Source of the DNA: Ctenosaura bakeri
Taxonomy: Eukaryota > Chordata > Lepidosauria > Squamata > Iguanidae
Length of the DNA stretch: 64,000 nucleotides
Assembly: GCA_948474755.1 (NCBI GenBank)
Contig: CAOLHI010000562.1
Coordinates: 868,001 to 932,000, forward strand
Direction of reading: 5' to 3'
Positions 54,086-64,000 of the stretch are shown here, in pieces (position 1 is the first letter of the stretch; each line of letters starts with the position of its first letter). The notes under the pieces were generated by a model. The model did not search any database. It had not been told where the DNA came from and saw nothing but the letters and a program-made list of their open reading frames with translations. Position numbers and translations under genes: made by a program.

Positions 54086-55550
54086 TTCATAGAATCATAG
54101 AGTTGGAAGAGACCACAGGGGCCATCCAGTCCAACCCCCTGCTATGCAGGAACACACATCAAAGCATTCCCAACAGATGGCTATCCAGCCTCTGTTTAAA
54201 AACCTCCAAAGGAGGAGACTCCACCACACTCCAAGGCAGCATATTCCACTGCTGGACGGCTCTGACCGTCAGGAAGTTCTTCCTGAGATTCAAGTGGAAT
54301 CTCCTTTCCTGTAGCTTGAATCCATTGATCCTTGTCTCTGGAGCAGTGGAAAACAAGCCCACTCCCTCCTCAACATGACATCCCTTCAAATATTTAAACA
54401 TGGCTATCATATCCCCTCTTAACCTTCTCTTCTGCAGACTAAACATACCTAGCTCCCTAAGCCGTTCCTCATATGGCATGGCTTCCAGACTCTTCGCCAG
54501 TTTGATCACCCTCCTCTGGACATGTTCTAGTTTGTTGATATCCTTTTTGAATTGAGGTGCTCAGAACTGGACATAGTATTCCAGATGAGGTCTAACCAAA
54601 GCAGAATAGAGTGATACCATTACCTCCCTTGATCTAGACACCATACTCCTATTGATGCAACCAAGAATCACATTGGTTTTCTTGGTGGAGTCTCCTCCTT
54701 TGGAGGTTTTTAAGCAAAGACTGGATGGCCATCTGTTGGGAATGCTTTGTTGGTTTTTCCTGCATAGCAGGGAGTTGGACTGGATGGTCCCTGTGGTTTC
54801 TTCCAGTTCTATGATTTTATGATCACATTGCTGACTCATGCTCAGCTTGTGGTCCACCAAGATTCCTAGATCCCTTTCACATGTACTGTTATCCTGCCAC
54901 ATGTCCCCCATCCTGTATTTGTGCGTTCCATTTCTTCTGCCTAAGTGTAGGACCTTACATTTCTCTCTGTTGAAGTTCATTTTGTTAGTCTCCAATCTGT
55001 TACGGTCATTTTGAATTTTGATCCTGTCTTCTGGGATATTAGCAGCCTCTCCCAATTTGGTATCATGTGTGAATTTGATCAGTATGCCCTCTATTCCTTC
55101 GTCCAAATCATTGATGAGATGTTGAATAGCACTGGGCCAGGACAGAACTTTGTGGCACCCCATTAGTCATTTCTCTCCAGGATGAAAAGCAACCATTGGT
55201 GAGCACCCTTTGGGTTTGTTGTTGAACCAATTACAAATCCATCTAACAGTAGCACTGACCAGGCCACATTTTACTAGCTTCTTTGCAAGAATGTCAAAGG
55301 CCTTACTGAAATCAAGATATGCTACCGCATTCCCTTCATCTATCAAGGTTGCAACTCTATCATAAAAAGAGATAAGATTAGCCTGACATGACTTGTTTTT
55401 GAGAAATTCATGTTGACTCTTAGTGATCACAGCATTGCTTTCTAAGTAACTACAAGCTGACTGTTTAATGATCTGCTCTAGGATCTTTCCTGGTATTGAT
55501 GTCAGGCTGGCTGGGCAATAATTATTTGCTCATTCCATTTCTTTTTAAAT
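54086..55550 (-). mobile_element. CR1-type LINE, 3' part, antisense
   Basis: The minus strand encodes LINE RT C-terminal segments (MPYEERLRELGMFSLQKRRL, FHLNLRKNFLTVRAVQQWNM, NVILGCINRSMVSRSREVMV, VAYLDFSKAFDILAKKLVKC) in several broken frames. It ends in the CR1-like CCAACTCTATGATTCTATGA tail. It is split by a short CR1 insertion at 54683-54826. Confidence 0.87.
54683..54826 (+). mobile_element. CR1 tail fragment nested in the antisense CR1
   Basis: The plus strand carries GGATGGCCATCTGTTGGGAA and ends CTATGATTTTATGATC, the same 3' end as the host element but inverted. The host sequence resumes as CACATTGCTGACTCATG. Confidence 0.75.
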
Positions 55551-56289
55551 TATTAGTTCCACAACTATTTATGTCTTAGGCCAAATATGCTTTTTGTTCT
55601 GTTTCTGCTCTGGTCACCTACAGTTGCCTGATTAAAGTTACTGTCAGTCTGGATGTCAGCTTAACTTTTGTAGACAAGCTAAAGATGGGCATTTGAAATG
55701 AGTTAAAAGGAAGCATTGTTTCCTGTGGATGTCATTCTGTGTTGTTTGACTGTCACCTCTGCTTGAACACAATTATGAAACAACCGAAAAAACAGAAGTT
55801 GAAAGTGATATGAGGATTTACACTGTGAACAGAAGTCCTCCTCTTGAAACTATATCCACTCTCTAAAAATTGTCTTTGTCCATCCTGGAAAAAGTGATAT
55901 AGTGAGCAATTTATGTAGTAGAATGAAAATAAAAATGAATCTAGGAAATCCATGTCTCAACAGGAATGTTGAATGCTTTGTACAGTGATCATCTTACACA
56001 TGTAAGTCAAAACAATCAGGATCAATTTGCTTGTATAGGATTTAGCTTTCAAATAAGTGTGCTTAGGATTGTATCCTGAGCATTTCAGACCTTTGCCCGC
56101 ATTGGGCAAAACTTCTGTGAATTTTAAAGCTGTAAACTGCCTTTGATTTGCACTTTGTAATGTGTTTTTGACTTGCTTTGTGCCTTTTCCCCTCTTCCCA
56201 CATCTAAAACCTCTCAATAAAAGCAAGGTTGTCTACAATAATGCTTGCCGTTTTTATGCTTATCTGTCCAATCTGCCTTCCACCAGCAC
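55551..56289. other. Intergenic sequence, nothing recognised
   Basis: AT-rich, with no reading frame of note. Confidence 0.4.
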
Positions 56290-56815
56290 AAGAGGTCAGT
56301 TCTTTGATTTCAGGTTTTTATTATCATACCCGTAAGAAATGACATGGCAAAGAGCCCTTGCGAAAGTAAAAAAAAACAAAACTGCAGATAACTCCCCCTG
56401 TCCGAATGAGTGCTCCGTTCCCTTGCCTTTTGCCTGGGTGCACTGCCTTCCTTCTACATTCCCAGGCAAAAGGCAAGGGAATGAGAGGGGGGAGCCCTGC
56501 ACACAGAGATGGTCCATGTGTGCAAATGCCTAACTTCCGTTCCCTTGCCTTTTCCCCAGGTGTGCTGCTTTGCCCAGACAAAAGGCCAGGGATCAAGAGG
56601 GAAGAATGGAGTGAAGGCTTACCCATGCCTGCCTTCTCTGCACATGGGGCTCCCCACTCCCATTCGCTTGCCTTTTGCCTGGGCACGGAGAAGGAAGCCA
56701 CATGTGCCTGGACAAAAGGGAATGGGAGGGGGAGAATTGGGGGGGAAGCACGTGCCTTGCAAATAATCAAATTTGTGTGCATCAAACCTGCAAATGTGGA
56801 GGAAGGGCTGTATTA
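56290..56815. repeat. GC-rich composite with repeated CCTTGCCTTTTGCCTGGG motifs
   Basis: CCCTTGCCTTTTGCCTGGG at about 56422 is inverted as CCCAGGCAAAAGGCAAGGG at about 56461. Related copies occur near 56541, 56569 (inverted), 56667 and 56708 (inverted). The outer parts resemble the TA-type MITE ends (TGTGTGCATCAAACCTGCAA). Probably a repeat that expanded inside such a MITE. Confidence 0.6.
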
Positions 56816-57725
56816 TTGGGTAGATTAAAGTGATTTATGAAACACAGAATGTGAAAAGTTTGATGAATTAACTATATGAAATCTAAAAAGATACAAGACA
56901 AGGATGCTCACTTCCTCTTCTTTTGTTTATTTTAGCTCTGAAGATCTTGAGCAGAACTAAAATACAAGATGAGAGAAGAAGAGGTATAAGAATTTTAAAA
57001 AGAAATATTCATGTTAAGACCCTTTGCAGATGATTAAATAAGTGTTTGATAACCCTAGGCCAGCATAGATGCACTGTTAGAGACCAGAGAGTTGGCTGGA
57101 TTTAAGATAAGTGAGGAAAACCTGATGATCTTAACAAAAAATATGAAAAAGAGGATCAAATACAATTGATGGACAAGTCAGGTTTTACATTCAGAAAAAA
57201 GGGAAACATTTGGGCATTGCTATGACAACCATGAATTGTATGCTTGTTCAGAACAACTGTGTTAAGACAGAATGATATTAAGAAGGATTTTACAAAGATG
57301 GGAAAAATTAAAACTACTGTTAGATTCAATGGCAAAATGACAATAACAAAAATGAATGTTTTGCCAAGAATATTGTTTTTGTTTCAGACAATACCAGTTT
57401 TGAGTAACAGTGTCTTGTTTAAGTAGAGATAAAGAGATATATCAGAATTTGTATGGCAAGACAAAAAACTGTGGGTTAAATACCAGGTTTTACAAGATAC
57501 AAAACAAAAGAGAGGGAGTCTGCTTACTGGATTTGAAACTGTACTTTTCCACGTGCTTTTTGGCTTGGTTGGAAGATGGATTGTATGGACTAATAAAAAA
57601 AATGTTGGATTTGGAAGGGCATGATCTGAGCTTTGCGTGGCATAGATATATATGGTACAATTGTTATTCCACTGGAGAAACCCTATCCCAGGGTCTACAA
57701 TTTTGATATTAAAATATGATTCAAT

Positions 57726-58571
57726 GTGCCTGGGAGGTCACCCGAAGGGGCATGCAGGCAGGCACGGTCGAGAGATCGAAAACCAGGTCAGGCCAGTAAA
57801 ATCCCCAGTCACGTAGCCCTAGGAGACCTCAAGATGTGTAAACCCACAATAAACAAAGGGTCCTCAGCCCCTGAGAAGCCAACTTGTGGGGATTAGCGTG
57901 TCTGCCCCAAGTTGAGCAAATATTCCATCAGGCGAGGACTATTTACTTGAAGTCACATCACAAACAAGCACAGCCGAAGATCCTGAGATGTTGGCAACAC
58001 CTTGCAATCCCATCACACAAAGGAAATTACCAGTGTGGAGCTTTGTGCCCACTGCAACACCCATTGTTCTCCCTGGGAAAGGATTAGTCCTCCAGGTACT
58101 TTCCCCCCTACAAATAGTCCCAGTTTTTGAGCAGTTCTTTGGATCACTCTCAGTCATCCCAGCAGACCGTTTCTCTATCCGTTGAGTGATCCTCTCAGCC
58201 CTTTCCGTGCTGAGCCTCACTTCTCTGCTGCCTTCCTGGACCCAGGACTTCACGAAAAGGTGTAGTATTACCCCAGCTACACCCCTTCAATACCCCCCTG
58301 TCCAATTTCCTCTCTTTTGCTTCTTAGTAGCTCTTGGGTGCGTGTGTGAGTGATTGCGTTGCTGCGTGAGGTTTTCCTTCAATAAAATCATTTATTGGAC
58401 ATTTTTGGTTGGTTTTTGGCTTGGCCTGACCCCTAAAAACTGGGTAAAAAGACCCTGCTAGGTTACTCTGCCTCTTGCATTGCTATAGTTTGTGCTCTGG
58501 CTAGTTTCCATTTCCCATCATGTGGAGCACACTGAGATGTCCCCCAAGGGACCCCAGAAATCAGGGCAACA
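57726..58571 (+). mobile_element. Solo LTR 3 inside the L1, 846 bp
   Basis: 4-bp flanks CAAT (57722-57725 and 58572-58575); ends ATCAGGGCAACA. The 3' portion (AAGACCCTGCTAGGTTACTCTGCCTC region) is related to LTRs 1 and 2. The first T of the usual TG start is missing. AATAAA lies at 58381. Confidence 0.8.
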
Positions 58572-58798
58572 CAATAAAGTTAAAAGTGAATGTGGATTTT
58601 AATAACCAGTTTTTGAGATGTCACTTGTTAATATGGAATAGATGCAAGCCAGGGTTATGCCCTAAGATATTACTATGGGTTTCAACCCAAGAAGCATTTC
58701 ATAGGAAGAAAGTAACAGCAAAGGAAAAGTAGTTAACTTATGAAGAACTTTCAGAATTTGACCAAGATCAATATCAATAAAGTTTTGAGAGGTACTCT

Positions 58799-59357
58799 TG
58801 TTAGGCTTGAAAATTCAGTGCTTGGAAATTTACTGTAAAACTAATATTTGATAATCACTAACTGTGATATTAATTGGCATTTTAGACACCTGTAACTCAT
58901 CAAACAACCTTTGCCTTATAATTGTTTGTTCTGTTCTGCTCCTGTTTATAATTAGTATGTACACAGAAAAGATGCTGCTAGGTCTGCCATGTCTTTGGAG
59001 ATGACCTAGGATGTTGGCTGGGACATATAGACCCTGGAAGTTAAGGGTCAGATAAAGCATGACGTGTATGAGCTGTGACTTTGCTGATACATGAATATTT
59101 TCTTTTATGTAAGCATGAAAATGGTATAAAAGGGGAAGCATGGAAGAATAAAGACATCCTGGATCATCACTGTTAGTAGGCTATATTGAACACAGGTTTG
59201 ATTCCTGGAGCAATCTTTGCCCAAAGTTACTTGTGTGCATGTGTGTTCCTTTTTTTCTTCCTCTTTTCTGCCTTCCTACCTTGTGTTTGGGGGTTCAAGT
59301 CAGCTCTTTGTCCGTCTGGGGATACGGTGAGGTGTGGTTTGTTTATCCACCCTAACG
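58799..59357 (+). mobile_element. Solo LTR 4 (different family) inside the L1, 559 bp
   Basis: It starts TGTTAGGCTTG and ends CCCTAACG (final CA appears mutated), with 4-bp flanks CTCT (58795-58798 and 59358-59361). TATAAAAGGGG near 59125 and AATAAAG near 59146 fit an LTR promoter and poly(A) signal close together. Confidence 0.7.
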
Positions 59358-60101
59358 CTCTTACAGACAAATATTTGAAAGATTTAAAATGGACAAAACA
59401 ACTGTATGACTTTAAAGTAAATAAATACGAACGTGAGATATAGTTATGTACAGATGAGGAACCTTTGGTAAGATATATAAGCTTGTTAAAATTGATATGA
59501 AAGAGGAACAGTTCTGGGGTTGTATGGTAAAATGGGCTCAGAATTTTGGATATAAGATACAGATGGGGCAATGGAGGAAAATGGTCTAAGGGAGTGAAGT
59601 TTACATTGAGTTATGGTCTACAGAGAACTTTTTATGAAATGGTGTGTCTTTGGTATCTAACTGCAGAAAAAATGGGCAATATGCAGAAAGGTGCTTTAAT
59701 GTATGTTGGAAATATGAGCACCAGGTGAGAACTTTTTACCCTACCTGGTGGACTTTTGCGAATGCTAAGAAATATTGGATTCAAATACATTGTTTGATTC
59801 AGAAGATTTTGAAGATTAATATTAAATTGAAACCTGAGCTGCTTTTTTTGGGACAGATAGATGATCAAATGGAAAAAAAATATGGAAAAATGACTTTGTT
59901 GTATGACCATGGCAGCAAGATTGTTGTATGCACAGAAAAGGACAAATACTGAAACTCCAGTGACTCCAGGACTAGATATTGAAATTGTCTGACCTCACTG
60001 AAACTGATAAATTGACTACTTTAATTAGAGAAAAATCATGAGTGACATTTTTGAAAGAATGGGAACCCTTAATTGTCCTTTTGGAGAAAAATAAAAGTAT
60101 A

Positions 60102-60286
60102 ATGGTTCCAGACTCCCCCCTCCCCCCCACAAATGGAAAGAAAAAAATCACAAATGCTCACATTCCATGTTATTAAATGGTGGTTTGTCTGCGCAAACAT
60201 TGTCACCATTTTAGGTAAAGACTGGCAAACTTTGTGATTGCTTAAATTTTCAGATCCAGAGGTTGCTTATTTGGAAGGGTCCACTG
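60102..60286. mobile_element. TA-type MITE inside the L1 3' UTR
   Basis: Flanked by TA (60100-60101 and 60287-60288). It contains CACAAATGCTCACATTCCAT and TTAAATGGTGGT and ends AAGGGTCCACTG. The left terminus is eroded. Confidence 0.65.
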
Positions 60287-60839
60287 TAATATGTTTAACC
60301 GTAGGTTTTGATAATTAATAGGTTCACTTAAGCAGGAGAAGTATAAGCATAATACTTTAACTGGAGAAGTTACTTCACATAATAGGACATATAACCTTTG
60401 TTAAGGAAGTCAGAAGTCAAGATAATTTTTTTTCTTTGTGCCATGTTCTTTTATTTCTGCTGCTTTTTATTTCTTTTTCCTTTTTTTTCTATTGGTGTTT
60501 TTTCTGTCTTTCAATGTATGTACTAGAAAGTTTTGAATAAAAACATTTTTTTAAAAAAATAGAATGTGTGTGTCTGTGTATGTAAAATAGCTGCCCAAAG
60601 GGGGCACAAGAAAAGTCAGCCAGCAAGTACAGCAAATATGAAAAAGAAGGGCAAGTGAGCATATGTGTATGTGTGTGCACACGCACCATTGCTTGACTGG
60701 TGTCTATAAACAGAATGATGCAAAGTTTCTTCCCTTGTTATGCCTTTCTCCAGCCTCAAGACATAGCAAAACCTGGCTTCCCTTGTTATGTTGTTCCCAC
60801 TCAGCTACAAACATTCAGCAGGCATATGTCCCTTAGCAA

Positions 60840-60995
60840 CCATGAGAACTCCATGTTAAGATAGGGCTATGTGTGGCACAAGGGGCCTGTGGGGTGGGGC
60901 ATAGTATAGGGCGTGGGGAACATTATTTGGGGTGCAACATCCCCATGTAAAGGGGGTCACAGAGGTAAAAAGTTTGAGAACTACTGCTCTAGAGG
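60840..60995. mobile_element. hAT element end (one side only)
   Basis: It ends AAAGTTTGAGAACTACTG, the typical right end of CAGTGGTTCTCAAA-type hATs, preceded by GGGGTCACAG. No matching left end was found nearby. Confidence 0.5.
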
Positions 60996-61823
60996 GCTGC
61001 CTGTCCTCCAAGAATTAAAAGAACAAACCCACTGTATTTATTAATGGGAGTGGACAGGATCAGGCTAAGGAAATTTTAATCCTTTCTGCCAGTTTTTTAT
61101 CTGTCTGTCTGATCTGTCTTTTATCTGACTTTAATCTGTCTAGAAATTTCTCTTTCTCTCCTCGGCCAGTGAGACAGTCTTGGGAGGGTAACAGGGCCAG
61201 GCCAGGCCCCTTTCCTGCTTTTGAGCAACTTTGCAGGAGAACAGTTTAGATGATAGGGATGTTTGTATTACATTCAGTAAGTTCTACGTTTTATCTATGG
61301 AAAATGGGAAGGCTGAGATTTCCACCTCATCCTAAGCCCTGCTGAGCTCATGAGGAGGGTCCCACCTGCTAGGCCTGGACTGGCTGTGTACTCTTTGGAC
61401 AAGGAAGGCCTCAAGCCAGCAGTTAACTGCTCAAGAGAATGTTGCCTATTTTGCCCTTCCAAGCCAACTTCTGATTGGCTCCTGAAAATCTTTCCAAGTT
61501 CTGGACCCTTGAGGTTTTCCCTTCAAGGGGACAGGCCTGCCCTCCTCTGCCGGCCTTGGGCCTACTAAAGGCTGTCCCCCTTTGGCTGTGGTTTCTGGGT
61601 ACCTTCTCTTCCCCAAACATAAACTGAGAGGAAGTCTGGGACCATCCTGGTGATTCGCATTAGAGCCCAGTGGAGGCAACAAGTATGCGATGGGCTGAAT
61701 GGGAGGAAAGGGTCAGGGTGGGTGGCTCTTGTGTTCAGGCCGCAAGAACTATTTCTGTAGAAGTTGTGAGGAAGCAAGCCTTAGAACCAGACTGGGAGTG
61801 AATGGTGAACCCAGTGTAAATAA
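60996..61823. other. Intergenic sequence, nothing recognised
   Basis: GC content is somewhat higher at 61330-61700. No gene could be supported. Confidence 0.4.
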
Positions 61824-61957
61824 GGCCACTTCCACACTAGACTGTTCTAGTGCTATTATTTCACTTTTAAGCCCCTCCATAGACTGTAAACCCCAGGATT
61901 CCATAGAATGTTGGAAGTGGAATAATAGCACTATAACAGTTTAGTGCTGAAATGGAC
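61824..61957. mobile_element. Palindromic MITE copy 3
   Basis: The ends GGCCACTTCC and GAAATGGAC are inverted, with a 3-bp duplication TAA (61821-61823 and 61958-61960). The arms share CACTAGACTGTT and AACAGTTTAGTG with the intron 1 copies. Confidence 0.82.
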
Positions 61958-62344
61958 TAAGTTAACTTATCTGGCTGCAGCTGACCCCAAAATGGTAAAC
62001 CATGGAAGCTACCTTGATGAAGCAAAGTAGGTTGGGACATAGTCCCTGCCTGTATGGAAGATGGCCACTCAGTGTATGTTATTGTGAGTACCAGCATTTG
62101 AGAAAGATAAGATGTTGATGTCACCAATAATAATTGCTGGGTGATGATAACCGCTTGACACATTTTCTTGAGACTGCAGAACAGAGAAGAGACCATCTTG
62201 GAGCCGTGTAGCTCTGCTACAGGCTGGAAGGGAACTGCAATAGAGTATTGGATAAGTGACGCTGCTGCTGCTGCTCCTTTCTCCTCAGAGAGGCACGTGC
62301 AGTCCGCCAAGGCCTGTAGGCGACCCTCCAAGTCCCATTCTGAT

Positions 62345-62905
62345 TAATGACTGAGTTAAAGTATGGAAAATCTAGACTTTTTTCAATGTCTTTATTGACT
62401 TCTTTAAAGATCTGTGAATCATCTATAGTTATTATTCTTGTTTTCTTAGTGTTCAACTGTATATCTGCCTTTGTAGTTTCTTTCTTGAATTTTTTCAATA
62501 GTTATTCTAAGAATCTTAAGTCTTTGTTATTTTCCATTAGTAATAGGCTGTCATCTGCATATCTTAAATAGTTGATCTTCTTTCCTCCAAGTTTTATGCC
62601 TCCTTCCTCTAAACTTTACACATATGTTCAGCATGCAAGTTAAACTGATAGGATGATAAAATACAGCCTTTCCTGAGCCCCTTGCCAATTAGAAACTATT
62701 CCGTTTCTCAGTATTGTGTCCTGATGGTGTCCCATTGTCTTGAGTACAGGTTATGTATGCATCAGGACAATCAAATGTTGTGGCACTCCCATTTCTGTAT
62801 AAATCATTAATAGTTTTCATGATCTACACAAAGGCTTTGCTATAAGTACAAGCTTATTTTATTTCCCTAAAATTATTTGGTGTACTCCCTTTTTGAAAGC
62901 CAGTA
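62345..62905 (-). mobile_element. RTE/BovB-type LINE reverse transcriptase fragment
   Basis: The minus strand encodes YADD (62550-62561) followed by SLLLMENNKDLRFLE, then ADIQLNTKKTRIITIDD and NKDIEKSLDFPYFNSVINQN, matching the RT thumb region of RTE/BovB elements. In-frame stops break it. Confidence 0.7.
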
Positions 62906-62929
62906 TGAATGTCATGATTTGAATATTGG

Positions 62930-63035
62930 GTTACAACCCCTGGAGACCAGGGTTCAATTCCCCACTCAGTCATGGAAACCCACTGGGTGACTTTAGATGC
63001 ATCACACTCTCAGCCCAAGAAAAATCCTGTGAAGC
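62930..63035 (+). mobile_element. tRNA-headed SINE, truncated, plus orientation
   Basis: Contains the B-box-like CAGGGTTCAATTCCCCAC and GAAACCCACTGGGTGAC. This is the same family as the minus-strand copies but on the plus strand, lacking the start of the head and the tail. Confidence 0.7.
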
Positions 63036-63365
63036 TTGTAAATGAACTAGGCAGAAGCTGAACAGTTCACTAGCCCACTCTTCCTCACACACAAAATCCA
63101 ACAAAGAAAGAAATAATACTTAGTCTTCTTCACAAGGTACTAAAAAATAGTTTTACTCATGAATACTTGTGCACAATCAACACAGGTTCCTCTTCTGGAA
63201 GAAAGTAAGAAAAAGGAAGGTATTACATTATATCAGGATTGCTGGAGCACCTCACTTAGAGAGAGTGCCCTTAGAAGATATGCTTCATGGAAGGCAGCAA
63301 GGAAGACAGAGATCAGCAGATGAGACCCCAGAGAACAAAGGGAATGCCTGTATGATGCAAGTAGA
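63036..63365. other. Intergenic sequence, nothing recognised
   Basis: No gene or certain repeat. Confidence 0.4.
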
Positions 63366-63475
63366 GGCCATTTCCACATTAGGCTGCTAGAACCCTAAAC
63401 GGCAAACCCCAGGATTCCATAGGATGTTGAAAGTGGAATAATCACGCTCTGTAACAGCCTAGTGTGGAGATGGCC
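63366..63475. mobile_element. Palindromic MITE copy 4, 110 bp
   Basis: The ends GGCCATTTCC and GGAGATGGCC are inverted. A 3-bp duplication AGA flanks it (63363-63365 and 63476-63478). The left arm has an internal deletion relative to copy 1. Confidence 0.82.
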
Positions 63476-63945
63476 AGAGAGTGGGTGTGAACAAACACAC
63501 AAATCATAAGTAACCATGAACATGTTGTGCCTAAGTTCCAAGACAATGACATGCAATCTAACTACAAGTGAGCAGAGGCATGCAGAGGTTACAACCTCCA
63601 ACAAAAAGCCACGTTAGAGGGCAGAACTGAGAAAATGTTTGTGTCCAGAGCTACATCTTGATTGGGATGCCATTTGAAACCCAGGTTAAAATGGTCTTAA
63701 GGGCAAGTTAGAACAAATAGCAGCAGCCCACCCTTTGTTTCAAGGAAATCTTAAACAGAAATAGAATTGCACTGCATTTGATAATAGGTTTTTTTAGAAG
63801 CCACTAGGAATCACTTCTTTCAAAATGCAGTTCTCTCTCTGCCTTTTTAAAGCAAAATCACCACTCATAGGCAGAGTATAGCTTTTTCTTAAGAAGCCTC
63901 TGCATGGTAATATTTGGAGATAATGTTAGTGATGTTTTTAAGTCT

Positions 63946-64000
63946 TTTACTCAAGTCTCAAGTCAAGTCTCAGGTCTCTACCTTCAAGTCTCAAGTCAAG
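63946..64000. repeat. Tandem AAGTCTCAAGTC minisatellite running off the window
   Basis: Repeated CAAGTCTCAAGTCAAGTCTC units fill the last ~55 bp; the array continues past the edge. Confidence 0.75.

Larger units (their letters stand above)
56870..60565 (+). mobile_element. L1 retrotransposon remnant (ORF2 RT to 3' UTR), cut by three insertions
   Basis: Frames match L1 ORF2 in order: GCSLPLLLFILALKILSRTK, an RT active-site region with PFADD (about 57020), MTITKMNVLPRILFLFQTIP, KPGLCPKILLWVSTQEAFHR, GVKFTLSYGLQRTFYEMVCL, AKKYWIQIHCLIQKILKINI. A 3' UTR ends in GAATAAAAAC and an A-rich tail near 60560. Stops and frameshifts throughout mark it as dead. Insertions at 57726-58571, 58799-59357 and 60102-60286 split it; removing each restores sequence order across its target duplication. 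Confidence 0.87.

Overview
This window is vertebrate nuclear DNA, most likely from a squamate reptile and perhaps an iguanian lizard. The reasons are one widely spaced multi-exon gene with GT-AG introns, a CpG-rich promoter, and a repeat mix typical of squamates: L2, CR1, L1 and RTE/BovB LINEs, tRNA- and 5S-rRNA-headed SINEs with an L2-like tail, a Ty1/copia element, several hAT families including a SPIN-like one, and solo LTRs. The species call is an inference from repeat content; no database was searched.

The only cellular gene I can support is SLC22A15, on the + strand from 15697 to 48643. It has 12 coding exons whose phases join without a break into 544 residues, against about 547 for the human protein. 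It encodes a 12-helix major facilitator transporter with a glycosylated first extracellular loop, the [11 protein letters not shown] loop motif, the PESPRWL motif and an acidic C-terminus. A GC-rich promoter lies at about 15250-15960, and the 3' UTR ends just after an AATAAA at 49298.

Upstream (1-15.2 kb) is intergenic and repeat-filled: a 1.69 kb SPIN-like hAT with an 8-bp duplication (1029-2715), a hAT nested inside another hAT that itself sits in an L2 tail (3375-6295), two related solo LTRs (8923-9892 and 13405-14260) and a short hAT MITE (14439-14730).

The introns carry two copies of a near-palindromic MITE beside the promoter (intron 1), a 5S-headed SINE (intron 1), a 5'-truncated L1 (intron 3), a large microsatellite and inverted-repeat block (intron 4), TA-flanked MITEs (introns 1, 4 and 5), a hAT copy (intron 7), and a broken copia pol followed by a long antisense L2 (intron 8).

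Downstream (49.3-64 kb) is again intergenic: an antisense CR1 with a second CR1 tail nested in it, a GC-rich inverted-repeat composite, an L1 remnant cut by two solo LTRs and a TA-MITE, an RTE/BovB fragment, SINEs and two more palindromic MITEs. No second host gene, rRNA gene, functional tRNA gene or CRISPR array was seen. The layout reads as one ordinary transporter gene in a region where transposons repeatedly landed in one another, which gives a relative insertion order.
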